From NCBI GenBank assembly GCA_000310025.1, contig FN649733.1, forward strand, positions 3,443,899 through 3,507,898: 64,000 nucleotides of DNA, given 5' to 3'. The notes beneath the pieces are model-generated. The model had not been told where the DNA came from. It ran no database searches and saw only the letters and a program-made list of their open reading frames with translations. Source of the stretch: Ectocarpus siliculosus (taxonomy: Eukaryota; Sar; Phaeophyceae; Ectocarpales; Ectocarpaceae). A program made the translations under genes and the position numbers. Below, one piece after another: positions 42,601-54,551 of the stretch (position 1 is its first letter; each line of letters begins with the position of its first letter).

Positions 42601-45600
42601 CGATGGGTTACGATCAATCGATGCCAGGAGGATCATGTCTGATAGTAGTCACTCCAACCAGTACGAACTTTGAACGGCATCGGGGAGAAGGGCGCCAATC
42701 GCGTTCGTGGTGCGTCATACAGAACCAGCCACCAATTGAGAAAAATGAGGTCAACAACTTGAGGCTCGGATGTTCCAAACTCAACCCTACACGAAAGTAA
42801 CATTTGTGTATGTCGTCCCAGATGATTTCTCAGAGGGGGAATGAGACGCGAGCCTCGCGAAAATGAACGTTCTATCAAGTGGTGGGCGGTAGGACAGTGG
42901 GTGGGAGCGCTCAATTGTTTTGGATGTGGCGTGGCTTAACCTCTGCCACAACATTTCCAGCTTGTATATTGACATGACGGATCTTGGAAGGGTAGTTAGG
43001 AATATTGATGTAGATTTTGGTAGGTTCTCGCTGCGGTCGATTCTTGGGTGAAGGGGACTGATTTGCTCCTTTCATGATGCTGCGCAAGGAGAAAACGTGA
43101 CCTCGGAAAAACCCGCCCCCGCACAGTTGCTCGAGGCTACCCGATACTGAATGCCATACACCGCCATTGTAATTTGTCCGTATTGCCAAACACAATCAAA
43201 TAGCACAACCCATTCATGCACAAGTATTTCTCACCTTGTGCTGCCCTTGCCCCAGAAAACATGAAGCTGCGCACGGCTGGTGAGGAGTGCCTTCGCCTAC
43301 GCGGTGAGTTTCGATGCTCTTGGCGCAAACCACGTGCCAAAGATGACGGGTGGGAACGTGCTACCTACCGTACCTTCTATATGTCATGTAATGCATATTC
43401 GTACTTGAACGTGCGTTATGTCGCCAACGATCACCTAGCCAGAACAACTGCAACTTCCCAACTAAAAGGTAGCGACATAATGCCTTACCTCGTAGCAATG
43501 TTGTCGCAATGTTGTTGATCGCCCCATACACGTCGCTCGCAACGTTGTTGATTGCCCCCTACACTTCGCTCCACAATCTCGATTCAAGCGTCCGTGTATT
43601 TGTATCCTTACGTTCACCAACAGGGTGGGTAAATTTCGGCCTTATTGAGGACAACGATATTCAAGACTGCGGGAAGGTGACGGGGGGGTGCTGGGTTGAA
43701 GATAGAGTCGGTTAACGTATGCAGGAGGGCGTGCTCTTGAAGCTTCAAGGCTACCCAATACCCAAGGAAAATGCCTGTACGCGAGGCATTTTTGCGCCAA
43801 CCCCAGGAATAACAGCTTGGATCGATCGGGTGGAGTTTTTTTTGCTCTGTCAGTTGCTGTGTACGCCCGTTTCCCACAACCACCACCGTGGCATAGCATG
43901 CCAGTCTCCTCACGGTTGAATCTGGAAATGGGCCTTTTCCCGTTTCTGGTCCATCCCCCTATTACTAGCACTTGTTTCCGAGCTGAGCAACGTTAAATGC
44001 ACCTTGTATCTTCACGACACTCTCGCGATGGCCCTCACACTCTGAATGGTGCAGTGGGACTTCGTTCACGACGACCAAACGGACGGGGAAAAAAATGGAC
44101 AAGGGGTGTATATCGGCACCTCGAGCTCTGAGTGGGGCGACGACGGTATTGATGTTTGCGGAGGAAACATCGTCCGCGGGAACCATATTGAGACCAACGT
44201 GAGCGGAACCTTGTTGCTCGTTGGTAGCTCAATTATAAGCTGCCAAGGACACGCGGGTAGCTGAAGTACTGCGACAAGAGCGCGAAATTGAGCGAGTAGT
44301 GGCTCACCTACTTTGGCTGCAAAGTCCAAGATAGAGCAGTTTTAAGAGCTGGTGGAGTGCTTCTGGTGCCGGCAAGTGTTCACGGTTACGACCGCTTCAT
44401 TCATCATCCTGCCAAAGAGCAGGCCGATGATATGCCCGAAGCTCCTCTCCGCGCCTGATTCAAACTATTTTACATACCAGATGATTGAAAATTCTGCATG
44501 TTCGAAGTGGTATTCCTGTAGTGGGCGGGCTTGGAGGAGGTTGTCGTTGGCATCTTAGTCACCCAAACATATTGATGTGCTGTAAGTCGACTTTTTGGTC
44601 ATCTGTGCTGCTACATGGGACCCAGGATGAGCACTGATGCCAGAACCTAACCAAACTTGGCAGGGAGGCGAGGGAGTGGACGTCAAGGAAGGCGCCATTG
44701 GCACGATTATCGATGGCAACGTCGTGCAGATGCAGCTGGACGGCGACTCGAGAGAAACGGTTTCACGCGTAGTTGGTCACGTGAACATACCAACGCAAGC
44801 GAGTGTGTCTTGGCGGCGTTTCGTGCAACACCTCGAACGAAACGGTAACGTCCACCGAGCCGGCAAGACTGGTATTTTCAACACCACACCATTGCTCTTC
44901 ACCGTCGCGTGCATGGGCAGGCATTAGGAGTCGGGCCTCGGGCAGCATCATTTGCAACAACATCAAGGATGCTGCTGGCGCAGGGGTCACTCTCGGCGGG
45001 AATACCGTGAATGGCATTGTATACGGCATAGATAACGAGGTCTGTGCCGGCACGTAACATGCGTATTGGTCGTTGTTGCTGTTGTGTTGCTTAGAGATTA
45101 TATTGAGAGGCACCCCGATGCCAGGGATGATCGGATGCTGCATGCGATACCTGGCCTGTATTGACCATCTAACTCATCCTTTTACATACGTACCCTGGGT
45201 GTGGGTTCATGCTCACCACACCAGAACGCGAATAGTAATTTCGAGACACTAAATTTCCACCCAAGAGTATTCAGAAGACTTTGTTTTCCCCGGCAAAACC
45301 TTTCAGCGATCTCATGATCGAGCAGTTCGAATGCTTTTTTACGTGGCGGAGAACTTCGTTAGAGTTACAACGCTTGACTTGGCAGTTAGAAGTCAAATAC
45401 GCTCAGCGTCACACCGTGTAGCTACCACAGATGAACCACCTGCCGGTGGGTGTCGCCCGATTTGTCGCCGGCTGCGGTCTTCGTCGTCGACGTACATAAG
45501 ACTAGAGCCGCAGTGAATCAAATGCCACAACAACGGAAGTGGGTGGTCTGACGACGTTTCGATTTGTGACCTGGGGTGCCACTAACGGTTCTTACATCTA

Positions 45601-48600
45601 CACAGGCAGGTAGGTTCTACAACTGCCCAGCAGAGATCTCCAACTTGATGATTTTCTTTCGTGCTTTGAAGACAAGTATATTTCGACTTGATCTCATTCG
45701 CTGGTCCCGCATTGGACCGCGATAAAACACCAGCTATCAATATTTCGTCCCAACGGCTCGCCTTTACGTGTATTTCAGGTGTGGGGCAACACAACTGCCG
45801 TGCTTTCGATGTCAAGATTTCGGTCGCACCTCAAGGCGACATTTGCGACAACGACATCACGCTTCCGCACGGTGTCGCAGAAGAGGATGTGGGTGACCCC
45901 TTTGGCTCAAGATACTAGACTTCGTAGATGGTCTGTTGCAACGAAAACCCAACGTAGTTTGACGATACTAAGGCATGTCCAACTGCCGCGTGTCGAGAGC
46001 AAGGGGTCATTTAGAGACCGACCATTCGGGCGGGTGAACAGTGTCCTTTGGCCATGCAAAGTTGGTCTGAGAGAGGGATCTCCCTCGGTGAAAATTCTGA
46101 TGTGATCATTGCCTATCGATACACAATAGTTGGTTGGCCTCCTGTCTTGGGCGATGAGCTACATGTAGCTCTTACGTACCTTCTATTTCATTAATCTCCG
46201 CACGTTCTTCAATCAAGCACCTGAAATCACTCCACGGTTCGTTCCGACGCACCTACCCAACCATTGCTGTTGCACCCAATCGACAGTACCTTTACACAGG
46301 GGGCGAAGCTGCGGGTAACATTGAGGGGAGGGAAGCGTGTGCCGGACAAGGTGATGCGCCATTCGCCACTCACTGTAAAGATATGCTCCGTCGGAAGGAG
46401 ACCTTGCGACTATTTCTGTTGTGGTTGGTTGACGAGAACGTCGACGTCCCATCTAACGGAACTTCGAGCGCTGTCCTCTGTTTGACAAAATACGTTGTGA
46501 TGGGTCCCCAACTTTCGATCACCAAAGCCCCCCGCAATGGATAACGGTCCTTCAGAACGTGTTCAGCTCTGACTGGTCGGGTCACTCTAATCTCCACTAC
46601 CCCAATCCACTTCTGAGCACGCAGGTTGCCACACGGATAGCGAGTGCCCTGAGGGATTGGAATGCTGTCTGGAGAATCTGGTCTGCGTAGTTCCTGCGGA
46701 AGACGGCAGTCCTGCCGCTTGCGGTGAGAGAAGCGTCGCTGTGGCTGGGTTGCCGATTGGAATGAGCATGGACAGTAAAAGTGTGCAGCTACTTCCATCA
46801 CCACTCAAACGCCAACAGAGCTTGTGCAGGGCATGGGGGCATCACTGTGGCCATCAAACGCTGTTGGATACGAAGGACGTACGAAAGGAAAGGTGAAGAT
46901 TGGGCCATAATTGCTAGAACTTGAATATTCTAGAGGGGGTAACTTGCATCATACATAGTTCGAGGTGGGGCACGGTCTTGGATGGGCGTCAGAGACGGGA
47001 CAACTACAATGTACCTTCGTCCTCGACAAGTACTTCTTCGCTACTCTCCAGGAGGTGCACATGTGCGAGAAAACAATGCTGTCCCATTAATCGACAAACT
47101 TCGCATCTGGGCAACTACATAAGTCAAGAATGCCAGAAAACAGTTGGCCGTTGGTTGGTCACGTACCACTGTAGAAAATTGAGATTTCTGGCAATCCATT
47201 CGCCCGACTGCTCACCCTCGGTCTCATTTCCTGATTGTTCCTGCCCGCCAGGTGACCCGCACATGACTGGATTCCGAGGCCAGAAGTTCGATTTCACAGG
47301 CGTCGGTACTGTTTGGTCTCGGACCTACCATCGATGCACCTCAGCATGCGCGTGACGGCGCCAGTCGCTTCAGTGCCAGAAATTACGTACATCACCGGAC
47401 TTTCCGTCATCACCACAGATGGCGAGGGTCAGGGGCACAGCATTGTCATATCGGTGAAGGATCCGCACAGTCTGGAGAGTGCGTGCCCGGTTGAGGGGCC
47501 ACCTTGCCTAGCGGACGGCGCGTTAAGCGTAACGCTTGACGGAGAAGAGAAGATGTTTGCACCTGGCACGGTTGCACTGGGCGAAGAAGTGATGGTGTCG
47601 GCGGTCAATCTTCCCGGCGCTTGTCGCTCCTTCGGCTTCGAACAGTACTGGGAGAAGAAAATGCTGGAGTACGCCCGCATGCACGGCCGCCGCCTTGACT
47701 CAGAGCAAAGCATGGTAGAATGGATCCTTGGGGTAAGCGCGAGGTACGATTTCGCATTTACCCGTGAAAAAGCATCCTCCTGGTTGCCCACACCACCGGT
47801 CTGTCTACATTTGCTATTGAACTGCTGCTGTGCAATGCAAAGAGCCCAGTTGCCCGACCGGGGATGCCTCGTTCCTTGCTGCATGTCTTGCGCCAACCAA
47901 GGACCCCACGGCGACAAACATGGAGGAATGTGTCGAATATGTCATGGACGCCGATATGCACGAGGGTGGACTGTTTGTTCATCAGTCGGAGCACGCCTCG
48001 TTCCAGATCGTCACTCCTGCAGCTACCATCCGCCTGACCCATGGCCGTCTTCACCAGGTTGCCATGCGTGATCCCACAGATCACTTCGACCTCCCGGACC
48101 ACCGGACGTGGCAGATGAACATGGGTATGTGCGTGTATGCGTGTACTGTTAATTCTATCTCTGATTTTTCTTCAATGAGCACCAACAGCTGTGAATTAAG
48201 AACAGGGGTGCAGGGGTGGCCAGCGAGGCACGCCAAAATTTCCACTTCTTGACGTGCATGTCACATGACGCGATAGTTGCCCAGCTTCCAGCCTTTCCCT
48301 CCGCAGCCTCTCGACCCCGGAAATTTGGCGAGGCGTGAGCGTTTGGTAAAGCCAGGAAACTGTACGTTTGAGACTGTAAGCTTGATCCTTCGAAAACCGA
48401 AGCCGGCTTCAGTGAAGTATATACATGAAGCAGAATGTGTATCTCGGTTGGGTCAGCAACATACAAAGCAAAATGGTTGCAACGCTTTGCTGGTAATACT
48501 ATACATCCGTGAGATGAGTACCCGCAAAATTCAATTTTATGGACAGTACCGTGACCCCATCTATGTTCACTGGCAGGTATTGAGCGCAACGACTTCAGCC

Positions 48601-49514
48601 CATCATCCCGGGGTATCCTTGGGGAGACCTTCGTTCCGACGAAGGACGCCCACGGTAACCGCATCATGTCCGGCATGGAAGCCATCCGTGGAGAAACAGA
48701 TGACTGTAAGTGTTCGACTCCTAACAACAAAGCCACAAGTACCTTGCCAAGATGGTGAAGTTACCGCGGGGGAAGAACTGTCTTCCTCCTCAGCCCATTG
48801 GCTAGGATCGTTCGGCTGCATCCTTTCGAAACGGTACACCCTACCACACTGCCAAAAGCTCCACTCAGTCACACGGCTGGTGAATGTGTCGGGTTGTGTT
48901 TCTTTTCGATGTGTACGAACAAAATGTAGGTCCATTTTCGGATCTTTGTTGAATATTCCTTGGGTTAGACTGGACGTTGCAGCCTGGAACGATTTGTTCC
49001 AAGGGTATGGCCGCAGTAAGCTTCTTGGATATTTCTTGGCTTTGGTACGCTGTATTTGGCCACCAGGATCCACTGCTGTTCAGAGCTGTTTGTGATCCTG
49101 GGGTACGACATCTGATCTGGGAAATATGTGTGCCTGTGGGGTATGCTGTTGGTTGAAGTGCGCGGCCCCTCTCGTCCCCTCAAGAGGGAGCAAGCACATG
49201 TGTCGTTTATTGTGTACGTGGTATGTATGTACAGCGCAATTTAGCAAGAGCCTATCGCTATCCCGCAATGGACATCGGAGGCTGATGTCAGAGTGATGCC
49301 AGAGTCTCTCGATTGCTGATAGCCATCTGCACGGGATGCAGCGATCACAGCACAGCAAACAGAACAATAAACACGAGTCGAAGTGCACATACTGATTCTT
49401 TCACCGCCAGAGAACTCACCTCATACGGTTCGCGCTGATGCATCCGCAGATCGCGTCGATGGCCCGCTGGGAATTGCCTTCGCTCTGGACTCGTCCGCAC
49501 ACCAACGTCATTGA

Positions 49515-49584
49515 GGGTATGCCGTTCATGGTGTGCTACAATACACCATGGTATCGGCCAGGTGCAAGACTATGCATATCATTC
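49515..49584. other. 3' flank of the relic gene
   Basis: Short spacer between the TGA of the beta-helix relic and the SINE tail. No polyadenylation signal is obvious. Confidence 0.4.
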
Positions 49585-49908
49585 GTTGTTGTTGTTGTTT
49601 TTTTTTAGTCTTCACTTCAAATCAGCGCTCACAGCACTTGTGCCGTTTACTCCAACCCGTGGTCACACAGAAGAGCCCCTCTCTACCCTCCCCTCCTGCG
49701 GTACTTTGCCTTCGATTTTTAATGCGAGAAGAGTTCAGCACTCTCTTCCCTCTGTGTACACACGAACTAGCGCTATCCACCAGGCCAGGAGCGGAAGCGA
49801 GAGAAAAACTCACTTTGCAAGAAAATCTCGCTTGCGCCGGGATTCGAACCCCTGACCTGACCTCTAGAAGGTTTCGAGGATACCAACCAGACCACCGGGG
49901 CGATCGGC
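49585..49908 (-). mobile_element. tRNA-derived SINE, copy 4
   Basis: Best-preserved copy. The element-strand head has GCCCCGGTGGTCTGGTTGG and a perfect B-box GGTTCGAATCC. The body is uninterrupted, and the plus-strand left end reads (GTT)4-T9, that is an A9-(AAC)n tail on the element strand. It lies about 70 bp downstream of the stop codon of the beta-helix relic. Confidence 0.9.
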
Positions 49909-52900
49909 ATGTATGCGTATGTATGGATACATGGTTTGGTTTTCTCGATATCACATTTTTGATATTCTTACTGAAACTGAAGGGCGACGGAATGAAAACA
50001 CCCGAATTCAGGGTTTACCAGGTATTTTTTTTGGGTTGTCCCGGCGCCTAAAAGTTGTGCTTACACCCAAATGGGAAGTTTTTAGCGTGTGTTCCGACGC
50101 TGGTCAGTATGTTCTAGGGGAGCATTCGTAAATAAACAACGACAGCAGGGGTTACCTTGCAATTATCACGCTAGGCAGGGTGTAAAGAACTTCCGGGTGC
50201 TTCTTGAGAGTACTGCTTTATGTAAGCTGTTGTGAGGAAATAGCGATCATAAAGGTTTAACTCCCTTTGCACGGAGGCGGGTGTAACACCTATTTTAGGT
50301 AGTAGCATTTGGGGTGCGGCATTCAGGTGATACTTTAGTCGTGTGACCACGAACTATAGCAGTTGTTGTGCTGTGGCCTTCGTTGAGGCGCACTATTATC
50401 AGAAGCAGACTGTTTACCATTGTAGACAAATGCTGTCCGATGATGGCTTCAGCGCTCGTTGGCCCCGTATTTTGTGCCACTATTGAAATGGGAAGCTTCA
50501 TATGCATACATCGGTGGTGTTTGGAGGCTGAAACGCAAGAGCTTCATGTTTTTCATTACAGTTCATGTGTTCAGGGGTCGATCGACTCCCCAGGGCGTGG
50601 ATTTTTTCCGTGCTGCGAAATGCGTGGGACCTTGCGTATAATCCGTCGAGGTCGTTATTCTCTTCCTGCTCAGGTGTTTGCTTGTCTCTCGACAAGAGTG
50701 CAGGGACGCTGGTGTATGCAGGGCGTTGTTGGCTCGCGACCTCTGTACGTGCTGTTTTGAGGGATGCTACATATCTGTTCCATTGAGGAAACTGTGTGTC
50801 ATGTGTTGGGCCTTTGCTACGTGTGCAAATACCGCACATCGAAGTTGGCGTGTTTGCTTCGCGTCTTGCTCCAAAAGAGACCTGAACAACGGTTTTGTGA
50901 GTCGGTAGTGACCGCGACCTTCGCGATACTCGGGTCAGGTGTGGTGTTTTACGGTCGGCATGGACACGCTACAACCATGGAAACTATGCATAGCTTGCTT
51001 GTTTCCAGAGGTCTATTTAGGAAAACGTTCAGGTCGGTCATCATTCTTCTGCGACGCTGGTTGTAGAAAGTAGATGTTTCAGTCGTCTCAAGGTCGAAGT
51101 TGCTACTCCAGGGGTTCGGGGTTCGCGTCGGAGACAAATGCTTGTTACTCGATGGTACATATTTTGGATCTCGTTATTTTTTACCAAAGAATACATGCCC
51201 AGCAAGAATGTACATTATTCAATTGTAGTACGGAAAATGAATTATATGATGCATTGGTTTGTTTACATTGTAGATTGTCTACACTTCCGGTACAATGCAG
51301 CAATTTGCCAGTTATTCTGTGGGTGGGACAGATAGATTTGAACATAGTCTACAGCACAGGCTAGTGGGGAGCCCTCTACAGTAGAGTGAGGGTTATATTG
51401 TGGGGGTGAGTGCGTGTGGAATTGGCTGGTACAGTTGGAATAATCAAGATGGGTAATACATTGAGTGCGGGTTTTGCTTGGTCTAGCCGCACTGTTACAT
51501 TATTGCAGATTGTACATACAGTAGACTAATAAAGTCTATGAGAGGCATGCACATGTCTCTCGACGGTCACTCACAGCAGTACCTACAGCTGATTACAGCC
51601 GATTGCACAGACGACACTCCACCGGAATCACGGAACTCCACCGGAGTTAGAGTGCCAGCAGTGACATCCTCCCCCCTGTTTCCGGGGTCAGTTGCGCTGT
51701 CCCACCTGCTACTGCGGTACAAGGAAAGTTTCCGTTCCCATGGCACACCTTACGGTGGAAATACCGCGCAACACCACATGACCACATGACACATCCCATC
51801 ACCTTGGGGGCCGCAACGCAACCCCCTGTCACGTCGGAGATTTCGCGACGGAGCCCCCGCCGATCGATCCTCCTAGGACACATTCGCACACACCACCACC
51901 CCATTGCTGAGCGCTTGGCGTGAGTTGTCAGTGCATAACATCCTCAGCAAGTGCCTTGGTCTACTGCTGTTGGCCCCACAGCGTCTCTTTCTGTGTTGAA
52001 AGCACTCTCTACAGGGCTTTGCTCTTCTTCGGTGTGTAGCCGCGACGATCTCCGTTTCTCTGCACTCTTTTCCGGACACCCCACTTCTACCAAAGACACC
52101 TGAATGCGCACAGCAGCAGCGAGCATGGATGGGCAGCAAGAGGGAGACCATCACCAGGCGGTGAGGCCTGCTTGGGCATGCTGTAGCACCTGTGCTCGGG
52201 ATTGGGTAGGACTGTTGTTAGGACTGTTGTGGAACCGTTTACCATTACAGCAAAGCTTGCAATGCGTGTTCAACTCTAGCAGGGTAGTCTACTGCCTAGA
52301 AAGAGGGAACCACTTTTCCCCTGTCGTGGTTGCCTGTATAGCGTCCTCCAGCCAATCGACTGCGCCGCACTTCGCCTACAGAGCCATCTATCGTCCTGTG
52401 TTCTCGTCCCTCGCGGGATTCCGGGTATTGTTCCCCCCCTCCTCCGGTGGTATTGTTGTCCAATTCTCTGAAATGAAAATGTCGAACGAATCGGTGTGCG
52501 GAGTAATATGAACTGCCGTCTGCGTCCTGCTGTTGTACATACAAACTTGGGGATTATGTAACGATGTAATGCAACAGCAGAGCAGCGCTCCGGTGTATGT
52601 ACACCAGCACGTTTCACACAACATGGTTTTTCTCCGCGACACAGCGGTAGAATTCTGATTTGGCAGACGATACGACGTGCTCCTCGGAGGGAAAGATGTA
52701 TATGTAATAGGAAATATGTCAACGACCTAGCAACGGCTGCAGCGGAGGGCCTCTCTACATGTCCAATGTTTATGTCCAATGTTTTTTGTTTTTTTCTTCT
52801 CTTCATGGTCTAGTCTACATGGGGCCACACAACAGCAAGTGGCAGAGTGGTTCAGTACTACAACCTCTCAACCTTCTGACACTAGACGTGGGTTCCAATA

Positions 52901-53134
52901 TCGGCGAAGTCGGGCGAACTGGCATTTTTTTTCCCAACACGCCCAAACTCTGCTGTGGAAAGCGAACTTTCGTGTGGACGCGTGGACGCAAGATATTGAC
53001 TTCACGGTCGACCAGGGAAGGGAACGGGTGAATCCTTCTCGCCATGAGAAACCAAAGGGCACGCCCCAAGGAAAGCGGAGAATGCAATGCCTGTGTGGCC
53101 TCCAGTTTATAACCCAGTGATCCTTGTTACCACC
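49909..53134. other. intergenic, no supported gene
   Basis: Several frames of 60-176 codons occur on both strands, but none has a recognisable motif, a signal peptide with partners, or linked exons. The composition is mixed and there is no strong repeat. I see nothing more that can be supported. Confidence 0.5.
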
Positions 53135-53940
53135 GTACCGGTAATTACCGGTACAGAATGGGGCGGTAGGTAACTGGAATTTCCGCGGAAATTATGACCC
53201 CAGGAGGCTACATCCGCGGGACCCCCTGTCACACAGCAACCGCACAGCAGGCCGGCGGGGCACACCTCACACTCAACTCCACACACAGCAGCAGCAGAAG
53301 AGAACGTTCATCGCCTGGGACCCAGACTCTGTAGAATCGGATGACTTCGAGAGCGGGGGCGGATCTGACAGCTTTGAGGACTCAGACTCGGATGTCCGGC
53401 GTGGAACTGTAGCCACATTCAGAGATATATATGGGCTCCCTTCTCTTTCTGTGTGCATCGTGTTCCCCATTCTTTTTGCCTAACTAACGAGAAAAATGAA
53501 TTTGATGCACAGGCTGTAGAAGAAGTGGACTTTGGAGGCAAGGAGAGGAGGCACTGAAATTCCTCGGTGGCAGTGCGGCTGCTGTCGGAACGTTCTTGCA
53601 GTCATTTGGTTGCAGCGTTGCAGCTGCTCGGTTGTGTACGATATTCTCTTGAGCACGAAAGCACGACACGAAAACATCGTATAATAATGAGAACAGATTT
53701 TCGAAAGGCCGCCCACCAGATAGCACGTGCTAGACACCTCAAAAGGCAAGTGTTGAGATGAAAATTGGAGTTGTTGCGCAGCTCAGAGCGCGGGTTTTCG
53801 GATCAGGTACCCCGCGGAACCCCCGGGTACCCCATCGTTATCGTCTGCGGAGCCCCCGGGGGACGTTTCGCGAAAATCCCCGCGGTAATTACCGGTAGGT
53901 AATGGGTGTTGCTGATTTCGGGATTACCGGTCGGTAACAA
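53135..53940. mobile_element. palindrome-flanked segment, possible MITE-like element
   Basis: The left edge carries a perfect 20-bp palindrome (53135-53154, core GGTAATTACC) and a perfect 16-bp palindrome (53178-53193, AATTTCCGCGGAAATT). The right edge has the same core again (CGGTAATTACCG at 53883-53894), TTTCGCGAAA near 53868, CCCCCGGGGG near 53855, and a GGGATTACCGGTCGGTAACAA that mirrors TTGTTACCACCGTACCGGT of the left side. The centre includes an open frame rich in Asp/Ser (WDPDSVESDDFESGGGSDS, about 53300-53420). This resembles a small inverted-repeat element. No transposase is seen. Confidence 0.4.
53288..53482 (+). CDS. possible acidic Ser/Asp-rich exon, unidentified
   Basis: An open frame reads KRTFIAWDPDSVESDDFES and continues with alternating Asp/Ser/Gly before ending at a TAA near 53481. 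The acidic Ser-rich pattern is unlike the surrounding chance frames and could be an exon (for example the acidic N-terminus of a transposase or a disordered regulator). No domain, start or splice partner is recognised. It lies inside the palindrome-flanked segment. Confidence 0.2.
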
Positions 53941-53950
53941 CCCGGTGTTG

Positions 53951-54551
53951 GGGTAAAACACGAATCACTGGTTTAACCCCGGCTGGTTTGTCCAGAATTG
54001 TACCGAAATGTTTAAGGATGGACGCTCGGAATAAATGGAATGACACAATAATTCATTGGTGGACTAAATGCACCTTTACCTAATCTACCTATTGTACTGA
54101 CGCAGCACATCCCCTTGACTCCGGTCGTGAGTGGGTAGTCCCTCAATGTTACTGTATGTACACTTTCGAACCATAAGGAGAGCAGATGGAAGCGTCGTGA
54201 AACACACAACTTTTCCCGCCGCGCTCGTCCCTCTACACCACGATGTGACCATCAAGATTTGCCGTTATCGCCCACTTCCCGTCGTGTGGTTGCACGCCTG
54301 GCGCGTACGTTACGCCTGCACGCATCCCTGTTGCCCGCCCCAACGCACACCGGTTACATTGCCGGGTCGATAGTACTAGTTAATGAAGCACGCACCACAT
54401 CTCGCACACCCACCACAGCTCATACTGGGTGTGTTGGGACAGTAGTTTCCGACGTCGGTTGTGCGACGGTACGCGACGCGATCCAACTTGGAGTCAGAAT
54501 GCTTGCGTGAATTGTAACAGGCTTGCTCAATCGTGAACCCTTCACCCGCAG
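53951..54551. other. flank, no supported gene
   Basis: No coding sequence I can support. Possible upstream exons or promoter of the following large gene would lie here, but no frame before 54552 joins it convincingly. Confidence 0.4.

Larger units (their letters stand above)
35890..49514 (+). pseudogene. decayed gene for a secreted right-handed beta-helix (pectin-lyase-like) protein with vWD-like C-terminal module
   Basis: Exons recognised: 35890-36022 (signal peptide VLTAFLLSLAVSCG, then TINDAIQ), 40447-40524 (DDAQPGDTIILGAGDYYESL), 41048-41170, 41762-41846, 43256-43303, 43624-43676 (GLIEDNDIQDCG), 44055-44198 (GQGVYIGTSSSEW), ~44666-44770 (GVDVKEGAIGTIIDGNVV), 44921-45039 (GSIICNNIKDAAGAGVTLGG), ~45780-45888 (AFDVKI, VAPQGDICDND), 47253-47732 (GDPHMTGFRGQKFDFTG and more), 47845-48124, 48577-48705 and 49450-49514 with stop TGA. 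Most junction phases agree, so the ancestral gene is clear. Breaks: exon 1 needs a one-base shift between NVSPNA and TINDAIQ (otherwise TGA); the 45780 exon changes frame between VWGNT and CRAFD; the 47253 exon loses one base between DFTGV and YCLVSDLP; the donor after 44750 is unclear. The domain order suggests a secreted cell-wall or matrix protein. No polysaccharide-lyase or epimerase catalytic motif is recognised. A living gene with assembly errors is the alternative. Confidence 0.7.

Noticed and set aside
47253-47310. GDPHM as an alginate epimerase catalytic motif
   Set aside because: Mannuronan C5-epimerases use a DPH-type motif within the beta-helix. Here it is followed by GFRGQKFDFTG in a separate C-terminal exon, which fits a vWD-like start better.
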